From Deltaproteobacteria bacterium (lineage in GTDB: Bacteria; Desulfobacterota; Desulfuromonadia; Geobacterales; Geobacteraceae): a stretch of DNA of 64,000 nt. The notes beneath the pieces are model-generated. The model made no database searches. It saw nothing but the letters and a program-made list of their open reading frames with translations, and was not told the DNA's origin. The stretch lies in assembly GCA_009668975.1 (NCBI GenBank), contig SBEG01000021.1, forward strand, positions 1 through 64,000, in the 5' to 3' direction. This document shows positions 9,101 through 17,524 of the stretch, in pieces. Made by a program: the position numbers and the translations under genes. Position 1 is the first letter of the stretch; each line of letters starts with the position of its first letter.

Positions 9101-10880
9101 GTCACAGAACGGCTACCATCTTGATTACGGCGACGCCACCTATGAGTCCTACGTAACTTCGAAAGATTACGGAAATCGCGGCATGGTCTATGTGGGGGCC
9201 AATGATGGGGCGCTCCATGCGATTTCTCTAGGCAAGGTCTCGAAACTTTCCGGCGGTTACAATCAGGCAAGACTGACCGGGGATGATACCGGCAGCGAAA
9301 AGTGGGCTTTTATCCCGCAGAATGCCCTGCCGTATCTCAAATACTTTACCGATCCGAACTATACGCATCTCTATTATGTGGATAACAGTACCCTGCTGGT
9401 GGATGCCAGCCTCAACATACCGTCAGGTTGTTCCGGTGATTACTGGGACTGCACCAGAGCTACCGGGAAAAACTCGCTCAACGAATTGAATCTGGCAAAC
9501 ACCAGTTGGCGTTCGATTCTCATCGGACAGATGGGTCTGGGCGGGGCCAGCCGCGAAGCTGATGCCACCTGTACCGATTGTGTCAAAACACCGATGAACG
9601 TAGTTAATTTCAAGAATCATGGCCTTTCCTCCGTCTTTGCACTTGATGTCACCGACCCGGAAAATCCGACGCTGAAATGGGAATTCAGCCATCCTGACCT
9701 TGGCTATACGACCTCGGAACCGGCGATCGTGCGCATAAACGGCGAAAACGCCAGTAACATTAAAGATCCGAGCAAAAACGGCAGATGGTTCGTGGTGTTC
9801 GCCTCCGGCCCAACCGGCCCGATCGATCCCGTTTCCCACCAGTTTTACGCGAAATCGGACAAGCCGCTGAAACTGTTTGTCGTGGATCTGAATGCAACGC
9901 CGCCATTTGTGCAGAACAGCAACTACTGGATTATCGACAAGCTGCATGATAACTCGCAAATAGCCAATGCCTTTGGCGGTTCTCTCGCTACCAACGCTAT
10001 CGACACCGACAAGAACAACCGCTTCTCGCTCGGCTACTACAGCACCGATGTGGTGTATGTGGGCTATGTACAGAAGAAAAGCGGGGTTGAAAGCTGGACT
10101 GATGGCGGGCTGCTCCGCCTGGTTACGAAAGAAAGTACCAATCCTGGAGAGTGGGTGTTGAGCAAAGTCATCGACGGTGTTGGACCGGTCACGGCCTCCA
10201 TTGAAAAACTCTACGACGATGCCGACAAAATCGACCTGAAGCCGGTGCTTTGGCTCTACTTCGGGACCGGGAGATATTATTACAAGAACAACACGGACGG
10301 CATCGACGCAGCTGACAATCAAATGGCCCTTTACGGAATCAAGGAGCCTTGCTATTCAACCGCGACCGGTCCCATCAAGGATATTCATGATACCTGCACC
10401 ACGGCCCTCAATATAGACACGCTGACAAATCAATCGATCATATCAGAGATCACACCAGCTTCACTCGCTGCCGGCAAGACCAACGGCTGGTTCATCAACC
10501 TGGATGCCACCGGAACCTATGGCGGAAAACCTTTCAAGGCAGAGCGGGTCGTGACCTCGCCCAGTGCCAAAACAAACGGTCTCCTCCAGTTCACCACCTT
10601 CAAACCCACTTCCGATATCTGCGGATTCGGCGGCGAAACCATGTTCTGGCTCGTGAACTATGGCACCGGCGGGGCGCCCGCACCGGGAACCTTGAAAGGG
10701 AAAATCATGATTCAGCTTTCAACCGGAGCGATCGTCGTGGTGGACCTTTCCGACATCTCTTCCTTCGGGCGGAACGGACGGCAGATTGATGTGGGAACGG
10801 GCAAACCGCCGCTTCCGGCGCCTCCCGCAGATGCCCTGCGCAAGCCGGTGAAAAAGATACTTCACATCCAGGAGCGCTAA
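6150..10880 (+). CDS. pilY1: PilY1-type type IV pilus tip/adhesin protein
   Basis: A very large exported protein (1,576 aa from this start) with a signal peptide, ending around PAA. It has a von Willebrand factor A-like region opening with LLLMIDNSASM (a DxSxS MIDAS-type motif). The C-terminal half is a PilY1-type beta-propeller with VYVGANDGALHAI and later Asp-rich loops. The ATG at 6150 is chosen because GGAGAGG lies 7 nt upstream; an in-frame ATG at 6135 would place that site inside the gene. A cysteine-rich insert (about residues 470-550) contains repeats like CPNGTAC and CPTGEKC. It heads a minor-pilin operon. PilY1 proteins prime pilus assembly and act at the tip in adhesion or mechanosensing. 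Confidence 0.9.
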   Translation: MKSFTKTMKVGLAAIFITGLNVMVAPAATMSNYSITPPFIQETINPNLLLMIDNSASMYDLAYPDLGSATPFRKPYYCYDQTFKSTVTYVGNFDSDTYYQYNIANGYFEATNAFPASCTLRTPASGSGNLCINLDASSPKKVSGFVAKGNYLNWLTASKFDVEKKILTGGKYLGGKLIAESRGCVGRGFVKEALTADYVEGGTNTSLGVSFSVRGAPNEDNFSAPSPGGQTYLYIYLGNYNQSNCQAAVDAFTSGAGQQVIRTAVLACLTSQAGGELPLATKQKVLYNESIQECWQYSRVIPHTVGNDAFSNIKNSCPDIYKSRGAGPASILAGDADLLCSESYVGACYDGAGPTWPTFGNPTKNCVEQKYNDFCGMFQAVPVTDPTDDPSDTSSYDNLPAIISDIGIEAQLGKALKLLNNETEDKLTVRLALASEPTDGLLQQYGNRIRFGGMQFNDYGSAAEGAFLPSAKVCLNKPTQPCSAIAASSNDCPNGTACVAASNLDGGKVFHHIGLGKCSSTTSTECTTDANCPTGEKCESAGVGNNTAGLVRKINDLKGATWTPFAEAFYNSIGYFAKDTTDASGKTSRTALRLNNLDFTSTWNPSQYYCQSNNILIISDGMSTADRRTEVSNLASRYSYPSGETGNCDYYAGSKNLDDLAYLAYNYNINNFSTSSTTAKPVLSSLKKNEHIKTFVVFNGTDNGGTGDCNSQTLMNNTATRGGGQYYAVENPAELAPKIKSALDEIVSGSASGTAASIVSNRGQSGANLISAIFYPEKDFGGDQSVSWIGDLQNYWYYFDPFITNSTIREDTSSTNDLNLQDDYRIDFVFDDATNKTVARRYADDGKGNYTFVDTKDPDALKALWKAGRKLYERTLTTAPYRKFLINDTAADATTASLFQLTNDKFAALTSTHWSTLKNYLNVADDATATDVMKYIYGYDISGFRKRSVNGYTPSVPTANPATGLGVWKLGDVITSTPRVQSDRSQNGYHLDYGDATYESYVTSKDYGNRGMVYVGANDGALHAISLGKVSKLSGGYNQARLTGDDTGSEKWAFIPQNALPYLKYFTDPNYTHLYYVDNSTLLVDASLNIPSGCSGDYWDCTRATGKNSLNELNLANTSWRSILIGQMGLGGASREADATCTDCVKTPMNVVNFKNHGLSSVFALDVTDPENPTLKWEFSHPDLGYTTSEPAIVRINGENASNIKDPSKNGRWFVVFASGPTGPIDPVSHQFYAKSDKPLKLFVVDLNATPPFVQNSNYWIIDKLHDNSQIANAFGGSLATNAIDTDKNNRFSLGYYSTDVVYVGYVQKKSGVESWTDGGLLRLVTKESTNPGEWVLSKVIDGVGPVTASIEKLYDDADKIDLKPVLWLYFGTGRYYYKNNTDGIDAADNQMALYGIKEPCYSTATGPIKDIHDTCTTALNIDTLTNQSIISEITPASLAAGKTNGWFINLDATGTYGGKPFKAERVVTSPSAKTNGLLQFTTFKPTSDICGFGGETMFWLVNYGTGGAPAPGTLKGKIMIQLSTGAIVVVDLSDISSFGRNGRQIDVGTGKPPLPAPPADALRKPVKKILHIQER

Positions 10881-10881
10881 G

Positions 10882-11382
10882 ATGACCCGAAACGGATTTA
10901 CCCTGGTAGAGCTGGTGGTGGTGATTGCGATCATCGGAATACTTCTTGCCATCGCCACCCTCAACTTCAACAGTTGGGTAACCAGGCAGAATATCGACCG
11001 CGAGGTGAAGGAGATGCACGCCGAGATCATGGCCGCGAAGCAGCGTGCCCTGGTCACCGGCCAGAATTATGCCGTTCAATTTCCCGACACCTCAACGCTG
11101 GTTTTCAGGAGATTCTCATCTTCGGCGGACGCCGCCGGCAGCGTGGCTCAGACAAAAAGTCTCCGCTATCCGGTCACGCTCAGCTCTGCCGACCCGATTA
11201 CATTTAACGACCGCGGCGTGATGGAGGATGCAAATGACAAGATTCTTTGCGTTTTTACCGACGCCAATCCAGCCGTGGATGCATTGGTAATAACTCAGAC
11301 ACGGGTCAGTGTGGGACGAATAAAAAATCAGGGGAGTAAAGATGCGGCCGCATGTACGAAAGCAAATATCGAAATCAAATAA
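10882..11382 (+). CDS. fimT: FimT/GspH-type minor pilin
   Basis: A 166-aa prepilin-like protein. A very short basic leader MTRNG is followed by FTLVELVVVIAIIGILLAIA, the class III prepilin cleavage site (G|F with Glu at +5) and N-methylated helix. The remaining domain is of GspH/FimT size. The start lies 1 nt after the pilY1 stop, with GGAGCG in the end of pilY1 as ribosome site, which indicates translational coupling. It should be processed by PilD and incorporated as a minor pilin that primes fibre assembly. FimT versus FimU cannot be settled from sequence alone. Confidence 0.85.
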   Translation: MTRNGFTLVELVVVIAIIGILLAIATLNFNSWVTRQNIDREVKEMHAEIMAAKQRALVTGQNYAVQFPDTSTLVFRRFSSSADAAGSVAQTKSLRYPVTLSSADPITFNDRGVMEDANDKILCVFTDANPAVDALVITQTRVSVGRIKNQGSKDAAACTKANIEIK

Positions 11383-11761
11383 TTCCGGTTTTACCCTGAT
11401 CGAGGTTCTGGTGGCGGTGGTTATTCTCATGGTCGGGCTTCTCGGTGTGATGCAGGCCCTGAATCTTGCCATTCAGACCAATCTGCAGAACGAAATGCGC
11501 ACCCAAGGGTCGATGATCGGCGAGGCCCAAATGGCAAAGATCAAGAGTCTGCCCTTTGATAATATCACCGGGGCGACGGAAAGATCTCTTTCTGTTCCGG
11601 TAAATATGCGCAGTGCGATCATCGATTATACGGTGACAAAAAAAATCGACAACGTCTCATCAACTACGAGAAGGATAAATGTCGGCGTCAGCTGGACACA
11701 TCGAGGAAACCATCAGGACTATGTGGTCTCTTCCGTCGTGACGGACCCGCGCGCCCATTGA
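11342..11761 (+). CDS. pilV: PilV-type minor pilin
   Basis: A 139-aa prepilin. The leader ends in NNSG and is followed by FTLIEVLVAVVILMVGLLGVMQAL; the LLGVMQA ending of the helix is typical of PilV proteins. It overlaps the upstream fimT gene by 41 nt, with GGGGAG at 11332-11337 just before the ATG, consistent with coupled translation. It is a minor pilin expected to join the PilVWX-PilY1 priming complex at the inner membrane and pilus tip. Confidence 0.87.
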   Translation: MRPHVRKQISKSNNSGFTLIEVLVAVVILMVGLLGVMQALNLAIQTNLQNEMRTQGSMIGEAQMAKIKSLPFDNITGATERSLSVPVNMRSAIIDYTVTKKIDNVSSTTRRINVGVSWTHRGNHQDYVVSSVVTDPRAH

Positions 11762-11797
11762 GCAAGGCAAATGTCAGTGAAGAACAAGGACAGAAAC

Positions 11798-13018
11798 ATG
11801 AAACGCATACAGTTATGTAACAAGCGGGGCTTCAGCTTGGTTGAACTTCTGGTGGTAATGGCCATGTTTGTCATCATCATTGCCGTTACCGGTGAAACGT
11901 TCAGCCGGATCATGTCCCAGTCGTCTTTACAATCGAAATTGGCGGTCAGCAATATTGAGGGCATCGTAAGTCTGGAAATGATGCGAAAGGACCTGGGCTC
12001 AGCGGGGTTCGGTATCCCCTGGGCTTTTGATGCGCCCATCACCTACAAAGAAGTTAAACCGGGTGATGCTGACAGCAGGGAAACAATTGCCGCTGCCTAC
12101 AATGCCACACCCGGCACCGAAAATCAGACGCTGGTTCCCTTGGCGGTTTCCGGGGGGAACAATGTACTACTCGGTGACGCCACCAAGTTGATCGAAGGGT
12201 CCGACTATCTTGTCATCAGATCCACCAGTATCGGAGCTTCATCCGCGGCGCAGCGCTGGAGTTTCATGAATTATACCGGCATGAGCAAGCCGGCTACCCT
12301 GACACCGCAATCATGGACCCAGGATAATCTCACGTCAAGTGACTGGGTGGTAGTGGTTAAAGTAGGGCTGACCAGCTCATTCAGTAAAGAACTGGTAACA
12401 AACTCAACGAACTCCGGGGCTTTTACCACGCAGTATACTGCCGCAAATCTGAATTATTATGCGCCGGATCAGTCGAAAGTCACAAATTATATCTATGGCG
12501 TCAGCAGCACTGAGGAGCCGCGCATGCCGTTCAATCGTGCCGATTACTACGTGCGGATACCTGCGGACACCGATGGAAACCGCCTGCCGCAACGCTGTGC
12601 GCCCAACACCGGGATTCTTTACAAAGCCCTGGTGAAACATTCCAATGGCACCGTGTCGGGCAATTCGGAATTCCCCTTGCTTGACTGCGTTGCCGACATG
12701 CAGGTGGTCTATATCCTTGATTCCTCCAGCAACGGCCAGACAACCGAAACAGACAGTCTTGCCGGTTTGTCCGCCAAGGAAATCCGGGATCAGTTGAAGT
12801 CGATCCAGGTCTATATTCTCTCCCATGAAGGCGGCAAGGATTCATTCTATACCTACCCGAAGGAGAAAATTGCCGTAGGTCCGTCAGCTGACGGAGTGAA
12901 TACAGGAGCCGGTCGAAGCTTTGATCTGAAAGAGACTATCAAAACCGGCTGGGAGCGCTATCGCTGGAAGGTTTATCGCTTCAGCGTTAACCCGGCAAAC
13001 CTTGCTTCGACACTGTAG
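11798..13018 (+). CDS. pilW: PilW-type minor pilin
   Basis: About 406 aa. A basic leader ends in KRG, followed by FSLVELLVVMAMFVIIIAVTGETF, the prepilin cleavage site and hydrophobic helix. The large C-terminal domain with RKDLGSAGFG soon after the helix is characteristic of PilW. The start at 11798 is preferred because AAGGA lies 7 nt before it; an upstream ATG at 11771 would add nine residues and has a poorer site. It is the third minor pilin in the operon and a likely PilV/PilX/PilY1 partner. Confidence 0.85.
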   Translation: MKRIQLCNKRGFSLVELLVVMAMFVIIIAVTGETFSRIMSQSSLQSKLAVSNIEGIVSLEMMRKDLGSAGFGIPWAFDAPITYKEVKPGDADSRETIAAAYNATPGTENQTLVPLAVSGGNNVLLGDATKLIEGSDYLVIRSTSIGASSAAQRWSFMNYTGMSKPATLTPQSWTQDNLTSSDWVVVVKVGLTSSFSKELVTNSTNSGAFTTQYTAANLNYYAPDQSKVTNYIYGVSSTEEPRMPFNRADYYVRIPADTDGNRLPQRCAPNTGILYKALVKHSNGTVSGNSEFPLLDCVADMQVVYILDSSSNGQTTETDSLAGLSAKEIRDQLKSIQVYILSHEGGKDSFYTYPKEKIAVGPSADGVNTGAGRSFDLKETIKTGWERYRWKVYRFSVNPANLASTL

Positions 13019-13114
13019 CTTTTTCTCCGACGCAAGCTGAACTGTCCGTCCGAAGTCATGAGGATAAAGATTTTCAGCGTGACTTGCCGAACAAATTCTC
13101 TACAGGTGCTAACC

Positions 13115-13777
13115 ATGAATTCATCACTAAGAAACGAAAAGGGTGCGGCTCTCATTACCGCGCTGATGCTGACCTTGATTTCGTTGGCCATTATCATGCT
13201 TTTGTTATATTACGTGACAACCGGTCTGCAAATGTCGGCCTCGCAAAAACGCTATAAAACCGTCCTTGAGGCAGCCTATGGCGGCACATCCTTTTCGGTG
13301 AACGAGTTTATCCCGAAACTCAACAGCGCCATATTCGGCAACTATACATCCGGCGTTAAGGAACTCCTGACAAGTTACGCTTCGAACAGTAACCTTAGTC
13401 TGACCTTGGGAAACCTGTCCTGTTTGCAGCAGAAGCTTGACAATTCCACGAATAACTGGGGATCCGGCTGCAGCAAAACCCTTGATCCCCGAGACCATCC
13501 CGACATGACCTTCGTGCTCAAATCGACACTAGATACGAGCAAATTTATCCAACCGACCGGTTACAAGGTCTACACGAAAATCGTTGGCACACCCATCAAA
13601 GGAAATACCGACAAGGCTGATATGCCGAACCTGCGCAAAGGTGAAAATGTCGTCGAATCCGCTGATATCGAGGGTGGCGGCTTGACCATTCCCACCACCT
13701 ACCGGATCGAGGTGCGGGCCGAAAGGGAGACAAACCCGCAGGAAAAGGCCAATATTTCTGTCCTTTATGCCTACTGA
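13115..13777 (+). CDS. pilX: PilX-like minor pilin assembly protein
   Basis: About 220 aa. The N-terminus NEKGAALITALMLTLISLAIIMLLLYYVTTG is the PilX N-terminal signature: a G|A cleavage site without the Glu5 found in major pilins, then a long hydrophobic helix. The start at 13115 is chosen over an upstream ATG at 13058 because AGGTG precedes it at a good distance and the leader then has typical length. It is the last gene of the pilY1-fimT-pilV-pilW-pilX unit and is followed by a strong terminator. The rest of the protein has no recognisable domain. Confidence 0.78.
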   Translation: MNSSLRNEKGAALITALMLTLISLAIIMLLLYYVTTGLQMSASQKRYKTVLEAAYGGTSFSVNEFIPKLNSAIFGNYTSGVKELLTSYASNSNLSLTLGNLSCLQQKLDNSTNNWGSGCSKTLDPRDHPDMTFVLKSTLDTSKFIQPTGYKVYTKIVGTPIKGNTDKADMPNLRKGENVVESADIEGGGLTIPTTYRIEVRAERETNPQEKANISVLYAY

Positions 13778-13809
13778 CAATAATATATCCAAATGATGCG
13801 GAAAATAGT

Positions 13810-13845
13810 AGGAGCACCTTGCACTAGCGGGTGCTCCTTTGTTTT
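13810..13845 (+). terminator. Rho-independent terminator of the pilY1 operon
   Basis: AGGAGCACC (13810-13818) pairs perfectly with GGTGCTCCT (13830-13838) across an 11-nt loop and is followed by TTGTTTT. It sits 33 bp after the pilX stop and ends the minor-pilin operon. Confidence 0.9.
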
Positions 13846-14040
13846 ATCTGGCATGGAAGGTTTTCCCGTCTTCTCACTTTGAACAATCCATGTAACAACT
13901 TGGTATTTGTCATTTTTTGCAAGACCTTACTATTTGCCGGCATTTTTCTGCTGCTCTCTAATAAATTTTTGTCATACTATGCGCTGTTTAATAAATCATT
14001 GACTCTTACACGTTGTTTTAGTAGTTTGTGAACGCATTAC

Positions 14041-14053
14041 TTAACGCCGTTAA
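14041..14053. promoter_or_regulatory. Candidate TetR operator palindrome
   Basis: TTAACG-C-CGTTAA is a perfect 13-bp palindrome ending 9 bp before the start codon of the TetR-family gene. The position suits autorepression of the regulator and the downstream RND efflux operon. Assignment is by position and symmetry only. Confidence 0.5.
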
Positions 14054-14062
14054 GCTGGTCAC

Positions 14063-14680
14063 ATGATTGATAAATGTCTCCCAAAAAAAGAAGAGTTTCG
14101 ACGTGACATTCTCGAGGCAGCTCGTGAGATTTTTTCCTTGGATGGTTATGGGAATTTTTCCATGCGGAAACTGGCACGCCGCATTGGCTATTCGCCAACG
14201 ACCATCTACCTTTACTTTAAGGATAAAGACGAAATTCTCTTCTGTCTCTGTGAAGAATTTTACGATGACCTGTATCAGACAATTCTGAAAATAGAGGCTG
14301 AGAATTTCGACTTGTTGACAACGTTGCGCAAGGTTCTGCTTGCCTACGTGTCATTTGGTCTGGCAAATCCGGAACAGTACCGGGTGGCATTTTTTACGAA
14401 TCCATCCGTATATGGTTCCCCCGCGGCGTACCTGGAAAACGATACCATGAGCCGTCGCGCCTACTTTCACTATCGCGATCTGGTTGCGGCATGCTGTACT
14501 GCCGGGATATTGATTGGCATGGATATGGACACTTTGGCCCAGGTTCTCTGGGCAGGAGTTCATGGGGTAGTTGCCGCTGCCCTGCATACGAGAGATTTCC
14601 CTTTGGCAGATCCGGCCGTCCTGGTCGAGGTGATGGTTACGGGGTTGCTCACGGGACTCGAAGCAGGGCAGACCGCTTGA
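14063..14680 (+). CDS. TetR/AcrR-family transcriptional repressor
   Basis: A 205-aa regulator. The N-terminal helix-turn-helix includes ILEAAREIFSLDGYGNFSMRKLARRIGYSPTTIYLYFKDKDEI (described here by its span, residues 15-57), the canonical TetR pattern. The rest is an all-helical ligand-binding domain. It lies about 80 bp upstream of an RND efflux operon on the same strand, the usual arrangement for a local repressor induced by the pump substrate. A perfect palindrome just before the gene is a candidate operator. The weak ribosome site suggests low expression. Confidence 0.9.
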   Translation: MIDKCLPKKEEFRRDILEAAREIFSLDGYGNFSMRKLARRIGYSPTTIYLYFKDKDEILFCLCEEFYDDLYQTILKIEAENFDLLTTLRKVLLAYVSFGLANPEQYRVAFFTNPSVYGSPAAYLENDTMSRRAYFHYRDLVAACCTAGILIGMDMDTLAQVLWAGVHGVVAAALHTRDFPLADPAVLVEVMVTGLLTGLEAGQTA

Positions 14681-14761
14681 AATTATCGTAGTAATTTGCC
14701 ATTTGAGATGCGAAATTCTTGTCGTCATGGGTACTGCCAGCACGTTCTGATCGGGAGAATT

Positions 14762-16270
14762 ATGCTCAAAGAATATTTCCAAAAGGCCAGGGCAATCAGT
14801 ATCGTTACTGTCTGTGTGATAGTGACGGGTTGTGCGGTCGGACCGGATTTCCGCTCGCCGGAGAGGCCTGCCGTCAAACAGTATACCCCTGAACCGCTGC
14901 CGGTTGAAACCGCTTCAGCACCCGGTGTTGCCGGCGCCGCTCAACGTTTTATCTCCGGCAGCGAGATTGCAGCTGATTGGTGGACACTGTTTCACTCCGA
15001 GTCACTGAATGCCTTGATGCGCCAGGCCCTTGCAGACAGCCCGTCGCTTGCCGCTGCGCAGGCCCGGCTTCGCGAAGCAGAAGAAAATCTTCGTGCCAGG
15101 GGCGGAACCGTGTATTACCCGAGTGTTGACGGTGACTTTTCCGTGGTGCGGCGCAAATCAACGGGCGCTTCCTTTGGTCAACCTTCGTCTGATTCCAGCA
15201 GTTTCACTCTCTTCAACGCCACGGTCAACGTATCGTATACTCTCGATATTTTCGGCGGGAATCGCCGGGAATTGGAAGCGCTGCGGGCACAGGTCGATTA
15301 CCAGCGGTTTCTCCTGGAAGGGGCATATCTGTCGCTCACCGCGAATATTGCAACTGCGGCGGTGAAAGAAGCCTCCCTGCGCGGTCAGCTGCGCGCTGCC
15401 GCAGAAACCGTTTCTTTGCTGGAAAAGCATCTGGAAATAGTCGATCAGCAGTATCTCGTTGGCGCACTATCGCGTTCCGAAGTGCTTGCGCAACGTACGC
15501 AGCTAGCCCAGGTTCGAGCGACACTGCCGCCGCTCGAAAAGGAACTGGCCCAGACACGCCATCAACTGTCGGTATTGACGGGGAAACTGCCGGGGGAGGG
15601 CGGGCTTCCTGAATTTGAGCTGGAAAATATCGAGCTGCCGGCTGAACTTCCCGTAAGCCTTCCTTCGTCGCTTGTCCGCCAGCGGCCTGACATAAGGGCC
15701 GCAGAAGAACTCCTCCATGCCGCCTGCGCCCAGGTTGGCGTGGCAACAGCCAATCTCTATCCAAAAATCACTCTCAACGGCAGCATCGGTACAAATGCCG
15801 TAAAGATAGAAGATCTCTTTTCAACCGGCTCTTCCATCTGGAGCCTCGGCGCCGGTCTGCTTCAGCCGATTTTCCATGGCGGTGAGCTCAGCGCAAAACG
15901 CCGTGCCGCGATCGCTGCGCATGATCAGGCAATTGCCCAGTATCGTGAGACCGTTCTCCAGGCTTTTCAGAATGTGGCCGATACTCTGCGGGCACTGGAT
16001 TTTGATGCCAGAACGCTCCGGGCCCAGGCGGATGCGGAACTGGCGGCACGTGAATCACTGGAAATGGCGCAGGAACAATTTCGTCTCGGTGCGATCAATT
16101 ATCTTATACTGCTCAATGCCGAGCGGGATTTTCAACAGGCACAAAGCAACCTTATCCAGGCCCGGGCAGCGCGTTTTGCCGATACGGCCGCGCTTTTTCA
16201 GGCTTTAGGCGGGGGCTGGTGGAACCGGGACCAGCGGATTGATTCTGCTGCAAAACTTGATAAACCATGA
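14762..16270 (+). CDS. RND efflux outer-membrane factor lipoprotein (OprM/NodT family)
   Basis: About 502 aa. The N-terminus has a lipoprotein signal ending in VTGC followed by AVGPDF, the typical OprM/NodT start. Two homologous outer-membrane efflux repeats follow, each with long heptad-rich helices. It forms the trimeric outer-membrane channel of a tripartite pump. The ATG at 14762 is chosen because GGGAG lies just upstream and because it places the lipobox at the right distance; the longer frame beginning at 14696 adds an unlikely hydrophilic extension. It overlaps the next reading frame only if the adaptor start is placed at 16267. Confidence 0.92.
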   Translation: MLKEYFQKARAISIVTVCVIVTGCAVGPDFRSPERPAVKQYTPEPLPVETASAPGVAGAAQRFISGSEIAADWWTLFHSESLNALMRQALADSPSLAAAQARLREAEENLRARGGTVYYPSVDGDFSVVRRKSTGASFGQPSSDSSSFTLFNATVNVSYTLDIFGGNRRELEALRAQVDYQRFLLEGAYLSLTANIATAAVKEASLRGQLRAAAETVSLLEKHLEIVDQQYLVGALSRSEVLAQRTQLAQVRATLPPLEKELAQTRHQLSVLTGKLPGEGGLPEFELENIELPAELPVSLPSSLVRQRPDIRAAEELLHAACAQVGVATANLYPKITLNGSIGTNAVKIEDLFSTGSSIWSLGAGLLQPIFHGGELSAKRRAAIAAHDQAIAQYRETVLQAFQNVADTLRALDFDARTLRAQADAELAARESLEMAQEQFRLGAINYLILLNAERDFQQAQSNLIQARAARFADTAALFQALGGGWWNRDQRIDSAAKLDKP

Positions 16271-16314
16271 TGCAATTCAACGATAACGTTCCTACTCTGA
16301 GGGAGAAACATCCC

Positions 16315-17445
16315 ATGAAAAAACGCATGCTCATTATGCTGGCCATTGTTGGCCTGCTCTTTGGCGGTATTTTCGGATTTCAGATCTTCAAAATGCAGAT
16401 GATCAAAAAATCCATGGCATCGCAGCAGATACCCCCGTCAACAGTGTCGACAATTCTGGCGACCGTTCAACCCTGGCAGCCGGAATTAAAGGCTGTCGGC
16501 ACGTTGCGGGCAGTCCGTGGGGTTGATGTTACCAGCGAAATTACCGGGCTGGTCCGGTCGATTCATTTCAAGTCCGGGGATACTGTCAAGGCCGGACAGC
16601 TTCTGGTACAGCTCAATGCCGATTCGGATATTGCCCAATTGCACGCCAGCGAGGCAGCAGCGGAATTGGCCGGGACGATCTTCGAACGGGACAAGAAGCA
16701 GTTTGCGGTAAAGGCGGTAAGTCAGGCAGTGCTTGATGCGGATCAGGCGGACCTGAAAAGCAAACGGGCGATTGTTGCCGAGCAGGCGGCAAACGTGGCC
16801 AAGAAAAGTATCCGCGCTCCTTTTGCCGGGCGCCTCGGAATCACGACCGTCAATCCCGGGCACTATCTGAATCCGGGGGACAAAATCGTTACCCTCCAGT
16901 GCCTGGATAATCTCTACGCCGATTTCTTCCTTCCCCAGCAGGAACTGGCAAATCTTTCCCTTGGACAAAAGGTTATCCTTACCTCGGACAGTTATCCAGG
17001 CCGGACTTTTACCGGAAAAATCACCTCGATCAATCCGAAGGTCGACCCGGAAACACGGAACTTTCAAATTGAGGCAAGCATAGCCAATCCCGGTCAACTG
17101 TTGTTACCGGGCATGTTTGCCTCGGTACAGGTTCAGGCCGGTGAGGTGAAAAAATACCTTACCGTCCCACAGACGGCAGTTGCCTTCAACCCCTATGGTG
17201 AAACTATTTTTATCGTTCAAGAGGGAGAGAAGGGTCCGGATGGCAAGCCCGGCCTGATCGCCAAACAGGTCTTTGTTACCACAGGCGCAAAACGCGGCGA
17301 TCAGGTTGCCATTCTCAAGGGTATCAAAGAGGGTGATACTGTTGTGTCGGCCGGTCAGTTGAAGCTGAAAAATGGCAGTCCGGTCGTCATCAACAATACA
17401 ATTCTCCCAACGAACGATAAAGCGCCAAAACCGGTTGACGAGTAG
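16315..17445 (+). CDS. RND efflux periplasmic adaptor subunit
   Basis: About 376 aa membrane-fusion protein. An N-terminal membrane anchor is followed by a split lipoyl-like domain (SEITGLVRSIHFKSGDTVKAG and IRAPFAGRLG), a helical hairpin between them, and a beta-barrel with the DPETRNFQIEA and LLPGMFASV motifs typical of this family. It links the inner-membrane pump to the outer-membrane channel. The ATG at 16315 follows GGGAG by 9 nt and gives a KKR-plus-hydrophobic N-terminus, so it is preferred to 16267. Confidence 0.93.
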   Translation: MKKRMLIMLAIVGLLFGGIFGFQIFKMQMIKKSMASQQIPPSTVSTILATVQPWQPELKAVGTLRAVRGVDVTSEITGLVRSIHFKSGDTVKAGQLLVQLNADSDIAQLHASEAAAELAGTIFERDKKQFAVKAVSQAVLDADQADLKSKRAIVAEQAANVAKKSIRAPFAGRLGITTVNPGHYLNPGDKIVTLQCLDNLYADFFLPQQELANLSLGQKVILTSDSYPGRTFTGKITSINPKVDPETRNFQIEASIANPGQLLLPGMFASVQVQAGEVKKYLTVPQTAVAFNPYGETIFIVQEGEKGPDGKPGLIAKQVFVTTGAKRGDQVAILKGIKEGDTVVSAGQLKLKNGSPVVINNTILPTNDKAPKPVDE

Positions 17446-17524
17446 GTATTCCGGTATTTTTGTTGATGATCCATGCTCTGCTGTGATCTTCTGAAACAGT
17501 ATTCCAACAAGTGGAAGGCATACG

